From contig NZ_VTRS01000001.1 of the NCBI RefSeq assembly GCF_008641065.1, forward strand, positions 682,001-746,000: DNA of 64,000 nt. Reading direction: 5' to 3'. Both the position numbers and the translations under genes were made by a program. The notes under the pieces are model-generated. The model saw only the letters and a program-made list of their open reading frames with translations. It was not told the origin of the DNA and did not search any database. Below, piece after piece: positions 44,413 to 51,205 of the stretch (the first letter of the stretch is position 1; every line of letters begins with the position of its first letter). Origin of the DNA: Rhabdaerophilum calidifontis (lineage in GTDB: Bacteria; Pseudomonadota; Alphaproteobacteria; Rhizobiales; Beijerinckiaceae).

Positions 44413-45021
44413 TCAGGCCTTTGGCGCGGTCTTCGCAAAATCGGGGATTGCGGCCGCGAATTCGGCGCGGAAGGCGGCAAGGCGCGGATATTTGCCGCCG
44501 GCGAGCGTCGAGAACCGGAAATCCAGCCAGTCGAGCATGCAGGCGATGGTGATCGTCCCGACATGCGGAAGGGCGCTCGCCTTCGGCGGGTCTGCCTCAA
44601 GAACCGCGAGCCCGCGCTCGACCTTGCCGCCCTGATGCGCGAGCCAGGCGGGCTCGTGCCGCTCGCCGGGCCGGAAGCGGCCCTCGTAGAGCTGGAGGAT
44701 CGCCGCGTCCATGATGCCGTCGCCGAGCGCCTGCAGCTTCAGCGCGGCGAGGCGCTCCGGCCATTGCGTCGGGATGACCCGGCCGTCGCCGGCCTCGTGG
44801 TCGAGATATTCGATGATGACGCGGCTATCGTAGAGCGTCGAGCCGTCTGGCAGCACGAGGCAGGGGATCTTGCCGAGCGGGTTGTCTTTCCTGAGCGGAT
44901 CGTCCGGGTTCATCGTGTCGGCGGCGAGGATCTCGATCCGGCCCGCATGGCCGGTGAAGAGGCTCGCGACCTTCACCTTGCGGCCGAAGGGCGAGGTGGA
45001 GGACGAGTGAAGTTTGAGCAT
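44413..45021 (-). CDS. Glutathione S-transferase family protein
   Basis: A 202-residue GST. The thioredoxin-like N-domain has TSPFGRKVKVASLFTGH (active-site Ser/Thr region, residues 8-25) and NPLGKIPCLVLPDGSTLYDS (about 48-67), with cis-Pro and the glutathione Asp-Ser motif. The helical C-domain follows. Substrate unknown. Downstream of rlmJ on the same strand, separated by a hairpin. Confidence 0.88.
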   Translation of the reverse strand: MLKLHSSSTSPFGRKVKVASLFTGHAGRIEILAADTMNPDDPLRKDNPLGKIPCLVLPDGSTLYDSRVIIEYLDHEAGDGRVIPTQWPERLAALKLQALGDGIMDAAILQLYEGRFRPGERHEPAWLAHQGGKVERGLAVLEADPPKASALPHVGTITIACMLDWLDFRFSTLAGGKYPRLAAFRAEFAAAIPDFAKTAPKA

Positions 45022-45063
45022 GATCGATCCGTTTATGAGGGAAGCGCCGCAGCTTCGCAGGCG

Positions 45064-45089
45064 GCCGGCGCGAAGGCAATCGCGCCGGC
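45064..45089 (-). terminator. Hairpin immediately after rlmJ
   Basis: A perfect 10-bp inverted repeat GCCGGCGCGA/TCGCGCCGGC with a 6-base loop begins 2 bases after the rlmJ stop codon on the reverse strand. It lacks a U-tract; it may pause transcription or protect the rlmJ message 3' end. Confidence 0.45.
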
Positions 45090-45090
45090 G

Positions 45091-45930
45091 TCACGGTTCC
45101 GTCAGCCATTCGGCGCGCCAGCGCGCGATGTCGCGCCGCGCCAGCCGATCCGCAAGAGCGGGGAGGAGCGCGGCCATCTCGTCCCGGAGGGTGTGGGGCG
45201 GATTGGCGATCACGAGCCCGGTCGCGGCGAGCGGCCCCGCGGCATCGGCGGCATCGACATGGAGTTCCAGCACCAGCAGTTTCGGCATGCCGGAAGCAAT
45301 GATCTCGCCCTCGAAGCGGCGGGTGGCGGCGATATCCTTGATCGGATACCAGAGCATCAGCGTGCCGCCGGGCCATTTGCGCGCCATGATCCGCGCGCCC
45401 GCGGCCATGCGCTCGAATTCGCCCGGCTGCTCGAAGGGCGGATCGACGAGCACGAGCCCGCGCCGCTCCTTCGGCGGCAGCTGCGCCTTCCAGGCGGTGT
45501 AGGCGTCAAGCGCGGTGAGCGCGATCCGGGAATCGCGCGCCATCAAGGCCCGCAATCGCGCGGCGGCGTCGGGATGCAATTCGTTGAAGGCCGCGCGGTC
45601 CTGCATGCGCAGGGCGTGGCGGATCAGCGCCGGCGAGCCGGGATAGGTATCGCCGAGCGGGGCGAGTTCGGCCAGGGCGGCGCGATAGGGTTCGAGCATT
45701 GCCTCGGCGGCGGGAGGCAGCGGGCGGTCGAGGCGACCGATTCCCTCGATCCATTCGCCGGTGCGCAGGGCGGCATCGGCGCGCAGGCTGTAGAAACCGT
45801 CGCCGGCATGGGTGTCGATCGCCCGGAACGGCGCTTCTTTGCGGGCGAGATGCGCGAGGATGCGCATCAGCGCGGCATGTTTCAGCACATCGGCGAAATT
45901 CCCGGCATGGAAGGCGTGACGGTAATTCAC
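45091..45930 (-). CDS. rlmJ: 23S rRNA (adenine(2030)-N6)-methyltransferase RlmJ
   Basis: A 279-residue methyltransferase for A2030 of 23S rRNA. The N-terminus MNYRHAFHAGNFADVLKHAA is diagnostic of RlmJ (YhiR). AIDTHAGDGFYSL (about residues 37-49) is the SAM region and VLVDPPFEQPGEF (about 160-172) the N6-adenine DPPF motif. Its start lies 9 bases after the RNase T2 stop, so it probably shares that transcript. Confidence 0.93.
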   Translation of the reverse strand: MNYRHAFHAGNFADVLKHAALMRILAHLARKEAPFRAIDTHAGDGFYSLRADAALRTGEWIEGIGRLDRPLPPAAEAMLEPYRAALAELAPLGDTYPGSPALIRHALRMQDRAAFNELHPDAAARLRALMARDSRIALTALDAYTAWKAQLPPKERRGLVLVDPPFEQPGEFERMAAGARIMARKWPGGTLMLWYPIKDIAATRRFEGEIIASGMPKLLVLELHVDAADAAGPLAATGLVIANPPHTLRDEMAALLPALADRLARRDIARWRAEWLTEP

Positions 45931-45939
45931 GGGCCGTAA

Positions 45940-46599
45940 TCAGCGCGCCGCGGGAACGAGCACGTCGCGGGCGCGGCAGGAATCGCGGTCGACCTCCTCG
46001 CAGGCGCGGAAGGCGCGCAGGTCGCGCGTCAGGCAGAGGCGGATTTCCTCGATCTGGCCGCGCGTGCAGGTCACGGCCATCATGTCCGGGCGCAGGCCGG
46101 GATTGGCTTCGGCGAAGGCGCGTTCGATCTCGATCACGCCCCAGCGCCGGTCCTCGCGCGGCGCGGCCAGCGCCTCCGGCACCCGGATTCTGGCGCGGGC
46201 CGCGGCGGAGGCCTCGAAATAGCCGCCGGGGCTTTCCCCCGAGCAGGTGCCGTGCTTGCGCCATTCATGGCGCGCAAGGCCGGAGGAGGGATAGACGCGT
46301 TCCGCGATCTCCATCGCGGCGCGGGAAGGGCTTCGCCCCTCGGGTCGGCAATAGGCCGGGTAGCCGCGCTCGTATTGCGGCCAGAGCCCGTGCAGCACGA
46401 AACCGGGATTGCGGCCCGGCGCGCATTGCGTGTCGCCGCGCCGCTCGCCGGTCAGCGCGCAATAGGTCGCGGACCAGGAGAGCGAGACCACGTAGAAATC
46501 GAACCGCCCCGCAGGCGCGCCGCGATCCTCGCGCGGCTCGGCCGCCGCCGCACTGGCGACGAATGCCAGCAGCAGCCCTGCGAGGCCAGAACGCCGCAT
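45940..46599 (-). CDS. Secreted ribonuclease T2
   Basis: A 219-residue endoribonuclease with a signal peptide (LAGLLLAFVASAAAA). The two catalytic segments are visible: CAS1 as FVLHGLWPQYERG near residue 68 and CAS2 as LARHEWRKHGTCSG near residue 108. Each supplies a catalytic His. Cysteines at several positions may form disulfides in the periplasm. T2 enzymes degrade RNA to 2',3'-cyclic nucleotides, here presumably in the periplasm. Overlaps the upstream gene by 1 base. Confidence 0.92.
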   Translation of the reverse strand: MRRSGLAGLLLAFVASAAAAEPREDRGAPAGRFDFYVVSLSWSATYCALTGERRGDTQCAPGRNPGFVLHGLWPQYERGYPAYCRPEGRSPSRAAMEIAERVYPSSGLARHEWRKHGTCSGESPGGYFEASAAARARIRVPEALAAPREDRRWGVIEIERAFAEANPGLRPDMMAVTCTRGQIEEIRLCLTRDLRAFRACEEVDRDSCRARDVLVPAAR

Positions 46600-47048
46600 C
46601 AGCGGTCGAGCCGGTAGCAGCCCGGCATGGCGGTATAGTTGCGGTCGTACCCGTCGAGGCAGAACTGCACATCGTCGAACAGGCCGACCGGGCCGGCATC
46701 CTCGATCACGGCGTAGCGCAGTACCAGTCGCCGCCGGTCATGCATGATCGCGGTCGCCTGGCAATAGCGGCGCGGGATCAGGTCGAGCCCGTGCGGGCGG
46801 AAGGCGGCCTGCCGCACCTTGTCGAAGCCGACGATCTCGGCCGGGCTGTTCCAGTAGCGCCGTTCGGCCTCGGAGAATTTCGACTGGATCCGCCCGAGCA
46901 CGCGCGCATCGTCGCAGGCGGGGAGCTGGGCCGACCAGGGCCGCTCGCGCGTCTCGGCCGGGATTTCCTCGCGTGCGGCGCCGGGCATCGGCAGGGTGAG
47001 AAGCGCGGCGATCAGGGCCGCGAAAGCCGGGAACGTGACGTGCCGCAT
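46599..47048 (-). CDS. Secreted protein of unknown function upstream of RNase T2
   Basis: A 149-residue protein with a signal peptide (VTFPAFAALIAALLTLPMPG). The mature part has four cysteines (PACDDARV, RRYCQATA, VQFCLDGYD, MPGCYRLDR), suggesting disulfides, and a compact aromatic C-terminus. Its stop overlaps the RNase T2 start by one base, so the two are translationally coupled and may act together. The family is not recognised; similar small proteins occur in Hyphomicrobiales. Confidence 0.7.
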   Translation of the reverse strand: MRHVTFPAFAALIAALLTLPMPGAAREEIPAETRERPWSAQLPACDDARVLGRIQSKFSEAERRYWNSPAEIVGFDKVRQAAFRPHGLDLIPRRYCQATAIMHDRRRLVLRYAVIEDAGPVGLFDDVQFCLDGYDRNYTAMPGCYRLDR

Positions 47049-47247
47049 GGATCTTCTCCTGAAGGATGGCCGGCCGTTGACGGATGCGAGAGCTTTCGCG
47101 CCCGCCAGCGCGGCGGTCAAGGGGCGCGGGGGGCGGGCCGTGCGAATCCGGGCGCCTGTCGCGTGCGCGGCACGCCATCGGTCGTCGACGATCGCGCGCG
47201 CCCGGTTCAGGATGGATCGCCGCCCCGGCGGAACCGGGACGGGCGCG

Positions 47248-47535
47248 TCAGCGCATGATCTCGAAGGTCACCGGATGGACGACAAGATCACGGATCTGGC
47301 CGATGCCGTCCCGCACCATCAGCTTGTAGCAGCGATCGTCGAGGCGCACGCGCATCAGCTCGTAGCCGACCTCGCGCAGCCTGTCGCTGATCTCGGCGGA
47401 GGAGAGCCAGGCGGTCCGCGGCGGGGCGGCGCAATGGGGGTTGTAGTCGAGTGCCCGGCCCGCTTCGGCGGGCCATGCGGAGATCAGAGCAAAAAGGATC
47501 GAACAGGCCGTCGCACGATAACGCTGCACTCGCAT
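47248..47535 (-). CDS. Small secreted PepSY-like protein
   Basis: A 95-residue protein with a signal peptide (RATACSILFALISAWPAEA). The segment EISDRLREVGYELMRVRLDD followed by KLMVRDGIGQIRDLVVHPVT fits one PepSY repeat, a fold that inhibits or folds proteases and binds peptides. Function is unknown. Start chosen at ATG 47535; ATG 47547 is also in frame. It is divergent from the protein at 47693. Confidence 0.65.
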   Translation of the reverse strand: MRVQRYRATACSILFALISAWPAEAGRALDYNPHCAAPPRTAWLSSAEISDRLREVGYELMRVRLDDRCYKLMVRDGIGQIRDLVVHPVTFEIMR

Positions 47536-47692
47536 CGAACATTCCATCTCAGGAATTGAAAGGCGATGCACCTTTAGATTGTGTGCCTTAATGCGGTGTT
47601 ACGCGGTTCGCTGCAATTGGCGCGGCCGGTCGTCTTTCGACGATCACGGCAAGATGTGGTAAAGATTTCTTCCCGACCTGAAGGAGGGGAAG

Positions 47693-48016
47693 ATGGCCCC
47701 GGCCCGCTTCCGAGGCACGCCGATGCGCAGGGCCGCGGCGCTCGCCGCCGCGATGCTGGCGGGTGCCGGCCTGTCCGCGAAGGGCGCCGACACGCGCGTG
47801 GGGCCGGCGAATGATCCCGGATCGCGCGAGAGGCATGCAGGGCAGGGCGCATTGCCGCTCCTTGCTGCCGCGATGCCTCAATGCACCTGCCGCGCGGGCG
47901 GTGTCAGCCACGCGCTCGGGGCGGAGATCTGCCTCGGCACGCGGCTGTTCCGCTGCGCGATGGATCTCAACGTGACGTCATGGCAGGCGACGGGGTCGCT
48001 TTGCCCGGAAAGCTGA
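47693..48016 (+). CDS. Small cysteine-rich exported protein, unknown
   Basis: A 107-residue protein. A signal-like segment (MRRAAALAAAMLAGAGLSA, residues 11-29) is followed by a mature region with five cysteines in the pattern QCTCRAGG, EICLGTRLFRCAMDLNVTSW, TGSLCP. This closing pattern recurs in an uncharacterised Hyphomicrobiales family. GGAGGGG precedes ATG 47693 by 4 bases; ATG 47723 would place the signal at the very N-terminus. Confidence 0.65.
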   Translation: MAPARFRGTPMRRAAALAAAMLAGAGLSAKGADTRVGPANDPGSRERHAGQGALPLLAAAMPQCTCRAGGVSHALGAEICLGTRLFRCAMDLNVTSWQATGSLCPES

Positions 48017-48146
48017 GTGGCAGAACCTCCCGTCCGGCAGCATCGGCCTTCCGTGCATGGCGGATACCCGAACAAAAACCGGCTTGGGCAAAACCGGGAG
48101 AGGCAAAACCGGCATATGGGGGCAGGCCGATCTGGCCGCCGCCGGA

Positions 48147-48230
48147 TCAGACCAGCCCGAAGACAATGGCCACGAGCAGCGCGAAGGACGCGACGAACGC
48201 CAGAAAATCCAGACGCAGGGCAGCGCTCAT
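48147..48230 (-). CDS. 27-residue single-pass membrane peptide
   Basis: A very short gene with the hydrophobic core FLAFVASFALLVAIVFGLV preceded by MSAALRLD, making one membrane helix with a charged N-terminus. A strong ribosome site GGGGAGG lies 5-6 bases upstream of the ATG at 48230. It stands alone between the cysteine-rich gene and the amidase gene. It is far below the usual gene-calling length, so the evidence rests on the ribosome site, the clean helix and the matching stop. The function is unknown; such peptides often modulate membrane complexes. Confidence 0.6.
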   Translation of the reverse strand: MSAALRLDFLAFVASFALLVAIVFGLV

Positions 48231-48360
48231 ATCCGACCTCCCCTTTCGGAAGACGGCTCAACTTTACCCTCCATTAAGGACTTGGCAATGGGCATTCGTC
48301 GCCGCATTGCGGCAGCGTTAACGGCCCCAGCCCGCGATTTCGTCGATTTTCAACAGGTTT

Positions 48361-49620
48361 TCATGAGCCTGCGGCGGGACAGGCCCGCGCCTCGAGCCAG
48401 GCTGCGGCGGCGAGCGCACGCAGATCGTCGCCGAAGCGCCCGATCACCTGCACACCGACCGGCAAGGATTCGTGCCGGTGGAGCGGTACATTGACCGCAG
48501 GCAGGCCGAGCAGGGTCACGAGCTTGTTGAACCGCGCGTCACCTGTGGTTTCCGGTCCCGGCGCGGCGCCTGGCGCGGAATAGGTCAGCAGCACGTCGAC
48601 TGCCGCAAACAGGTCCTGCGTCGCCTTGCGGGCGCGATTGGCGCGGGACCTAGCGGCGTCGAATTCCGCGACCGGGATCGCTGCCCCCGCGTCGAGCGCC
48701 GCGAGCAGGATCGGCGAGAGGCTTTCGCGCCGGCGCCGGTGCTCGTAGGCCAGCGCGAGTGCGCCCTCGTAATTGTTGATGATCTGGTGGGCGGCATGGG
48801 CTTCCGCCAGAATTGGGGGCAGACCGAGCTCGACCACCCGGCCGCCGGCCGCCTCGATGGCGCGGATCGCCGCCAGCAGTGCCGCCTCGGATTCCGGCGC
48901 GGCCGCGCCGGCGAAGGGCAGGCGCGTGACGCCGAAGGTCGGGGTGCCGAAATCCTGCCCGGCGACGTCGAGCGGCCGGCCGCTGATCGCCGCCAGGCCG
49001 AACGCGACATCCACGACGCGGGCGCCGAACAGCCCGAGCGTGTCGAGCAGCGGGGCAAAGGGCTTCACTCCGGCCATGGGCAGCAGCCGATAGGAGGGTT
49101 TCACCGCCGCGACGCCGCAGAAGCTCGCGGGACGGATGACCGAGCCGCCGGTCTGGGTGCCGAGGGCGAGGGGCATCAGCCCGGCCGCCACACCGGCCGC
49201 CGAGCCGGCGGAGGAGCCGCCGGGCGTGCGGGCCGGATCATGCGGGTTCCGTGTCGGCGCGGGTTCGAGATAGGCAAACTCGGTCGTTGCGGTCTTCCCG
49301 ATCAGGATGCCGCCGGCATCCTCGGCCATCACGACGATTGCGGCATCGGCTTTCGGCTGGTGGCCCGTGTAGAGCGGCGAGCCGTGGCCCGTCGGCATGG
49401 CCGCGGTCTCGATGATGTCCTTGACGCCGATCGGCAGGCCGAACAGACCCTCGCGTGTGGTCATCCGCGCCGCGCGCAGCCGCGCCGCGTCGAGATCGAG
49501 ATGGGCGAAGGCCCGGATGTCCGGCTCGAAGGTGGTGATCCGTTCCGCGGCGAGTTCGACGAGCGCCGCCGGCGTCAAATCCCCGGCATCGACCGCCTCG
49601 GCGAGATCGCGGGCGCGCAT
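48361..49620 (-). CDS. Amidase signature family hydrolase
   Basis: A 419-residue amidase. The Ser-cisSer-Lys triad is visible: Lys in GLPIGVKDIIETAAMPTGHG (about residues 61-80), and the Gly/Ser-rich core TPGGSSAGSAAGVAAGLMPL followed by GTQTGGSVIRPASFCG (about 135-172). C-terminal helices follow. It hydrolyses amides; the natural substrate is unknown. Its ATG overlaps the stop of the DUF2798 gene by one base. In homologues the region is often annotated as Asp-tRNA(Asn)/Glu-tRNA(Gln) amidotransferase A; no gatC/gatB is adjacent, so a free amidase is more likely. Confidence 0.9.
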   Translation of the reverse strand: MRARDLAEAVDAGDLTPAALVELAAERITTFEPDIRAFAHLDLDAARLRAARMTTREGLFGLPIGVKDIIETAAMPTGHGSPLYTGHQPKADAAIVVMAEDAGGILIGKTATTEFAYLEPAPTRNPHDPARTPGGSSAGSAAGVAAGLMPLALGTQTGGSVIRPASFCGVAAVKPSYRLLPMAGVKPFAPLLDTLGLFGARVVDVAFGLAAISGRPLDVAGQDFGTPTFGVTRLPFAGAAAPESEAALLAAIRAIEAAGGRVVELGLPPILAEAHAAHQIINNYEGALALAYEHRRRRESLSPILLAALDAGAAIPVAEFDAARSRANRARKATQDLFAAVDVLLTYSAPGAAPGPETTGDARFNKLVTLLGLPAVNVPLHRHESLPVGVQVIGRFGDDLRALAAAAWLEARACPAAGS

Positions 49621-49856
49621 CACGATTTCCGTCCCTCCAGCCGGGCGACGATCAGGGCGGTGCCGCGCCGAGCGATCGGCGCCGCGATCAGCGCCGCGCA
49701 ATAGGCGAGCGGCCAGGCGATGAGGAAGGCCCGCAGCCAGCGCGCGACGAAATCCGGCGGCATGCCGAGATTGATGAAGGTGATGACCGCCGTCATCAGG
49801 AACGCCATGACGCCCGAGAGCAGCGCCGGGAAGATATACTTCGCTTTGCCTTCCAT
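49620..49856 (-). CDS. DUF2798 small membrane protein
   Basis: A 78-residue protein with two membrane helices: YIFPALLSGVMAFLMTAVIT and AFLIAWPLAYCAALIAAPIA, matching DUF2798 (segments SGVMAFLMTAVITFINLG and ARWLRAFLIAWPLAY). The family function is unknown. It is translationally coupled to the downstream amidase gene by a one-base overlap. Confidence 0.8.
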   Translation of the reverse strand: MEGKAKYIFPALLSGVMAFLMTAVITFINLGMPPDFVARWLRAFLIAWPLAYCAALIAAPIARRGTALIVARLEGRKS

Positions 49857-49922
49857 GGAGATTCGTCCCGATCCGGATGGGGCCGCACGGCGCGGCCGTT
49901 AGCAATTCCGTAACCCATTCTC

Positions 49923-49937
49923 TTAACGGAAGGTTAC
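49923..49937. promoter_or_regulatory. Candidate CtrA-like box upstream of the extensin-like gene
   Basis: TTAA-N7-TTAC, one mismatch from TTAA-N7-TTAA, 65 bases before the ATG of the extensin-like lipoprotein gene. A weaker copy (TTAG-N7-GTAA) lies about 25 bases further upstream. By-eye match only. Confidence 0.28.
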
Positions 49938-50002
49938 CGGGATCGCGTCATTTTTCGCGAATGTTGCGCAATGTCCATCCCCCGGTTCCGAGATCGCGCG
50001 CG

Positions 50003-51181
50003 ATGCGGGCCCTTGCCGTTGCGGCGGGGCTCGGCGCCTTTCTGGCCGGCTGCGGGTTCCGGCCCTTCGAGCCGCGCGAACCCTGGCGCGGCGAGGCCGA
50101 GGCCGCCTGCATGCGCGCCGGCATCGTGCGGCCGAGCTCCGTCATCCGCCCCGCGAAGCCGATCGACGGGCCTGGCCCCTGTGGCGCCGACATGCCCTTC
50201 AAGGTGACCGGTTTCGAGAACGATACCGGCCAGATCGCACTGGCGCTGGCCTCGAGTGCCGGCCAGAGCGCACAGGGTTTCGCCAAGGGGGTGCTGAACC
50301 TCACCGTCCTCAAGCCCGAGGCGACGCTCGGCTGCCCCATGGTCGCCTGGACCGATGATTGGATCGCGGGCTCGGTGCAGCCGGCGGCGCTCGCCTGGTT
50401 CGGGCAGGGGGTGCGGGAGATCCGCACCGCCGGATCCTATGCCTGCCGCCGCCGCAACCATCGCCAGAACGCGCGGCTCTCCGAGCATGCCTTCGGCAAT
50501 GCGATCGACGTGATGAGCTTCGTGCTCAACGACGGCTCTGTCGTGACGGTCAAGGGCGGCTGGCGCGGCACCGAGCAGGAGCAGGGCTTCCTGCGCGACG
50601 TGCTGCACGGCGCCTGCGAACGCTTCAAGACCGTGCTCGGCCCCGGCTCCGACGCGCTGCATTACGACCATTTCCATCTCGATCTCGCCCGCCACGACGC
50701 GGCCGGGCGACGGCGCTATTGCAGGCCGCAGGTGGCGGCGCCGCAGCGGCCGCTTCCGGGCACCTATGGTCCCGGCGTGATGCCGGGCGGGCCACCCAAT
50801 CTCTACGCCTATCACCAGCGCGCACCGATGTCCGGCACGCCGCTCGCGCAGCACGGGCTTTCCCAGCCCAATCCGCCGCCGCGCCCGCCCGCCATCGCCA
50901 CGGTCGACCGCGCGGCGCTCGATGCCCGCCGCCGCGAGGAGAATGCCCGCTTCGACCTTCAGGGCGGCGAGTTCCGCGAGGACGAGCCTGAATTCGACCC
51001 CAGCGCCTTCGATCTCACCGGCTCCGTCGCCGACCTTCCCCGCCCGCGCGCCCGCGGCGGGCCGGGCCTGTCGCAGCCGATGCCGGCGGCGACGACGCCG
51101 GTGCTCCCCGCGCCGCCGCGCGCCGCGGCACCGGCGCAGAAACCGCCGCCGCGTATCGGCTACGATCCCGCCGGGCGCTGA
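50003..51181 (+). CDS. Extensin-family lipoprotein (D-Ala-D-Ala peptidase-like C-domain)
   Basis: A 392-residue protein. The N-terminus (LAVAAGLGAFLAGC) has a lipobox, so it is probably a lipoprotein. Residues about 50-245 match the extensin-like C domain: WIAGSVQPAALAWFGQGV, LSEHAFGNAIDVMSF and LHYDHFHLDLA. The H-x-x-x-x-x-x-D and H-x-D-H-x-H pattern resembles LAS-type peptidoglycan peptidases. The C-terminal 150 residues are Pro-, Ala- and Arg-rich and disordered. A role in cell-wall remodelling is inferred. Start at ATG 50003; the longer frame from 49877 lacks a ribosome site. Confidence 0.85.
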   Translation: MRALAVAAGLGAFLAGCGFRPFEPREPWRGEAEAACMRAGIVRPSSVIRPAKPIDGPGPCGADMPFKVTGFENDTGQIALALASSAGQSAQGFAKGVLNLTVLKPEATLGCPMVAWTDDWIAGSVQPAALAWFGQGVREIRTAGSYACRRRNHRQNARLSEHAFGNAIDVMSFVLNDGSVVTVKGGWRGTEQEQGFLRDVLHGACERFKTVLGPGSDALHYDHFHLDLARHDAAGRRRYCRPQVAAPQRPLPGTYGPGVMPGGPPNLYAYHQRAPMSGTPLAQHGLSQPNPPPRPPAIATVDRAALDARRREENARFDLQGGEFREDEPEFDPSAFDLTGSVADLPRPRARGGPGLSQPMPAATTPVLPAPPRAAAPAQKPPPRIGYDPAGR

Positions 51182-51205
51182 TCTTCCGCAGGCGGGCCGG
51201 TCGCT

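Noticed and set aside
48057-48494. A 145-codon rightward frame
   Set aside because: No ribosome site, low-complexity sequence, and it runs into the end of the amidase gene; the 27-residue reverse-strand gene lies inside it.
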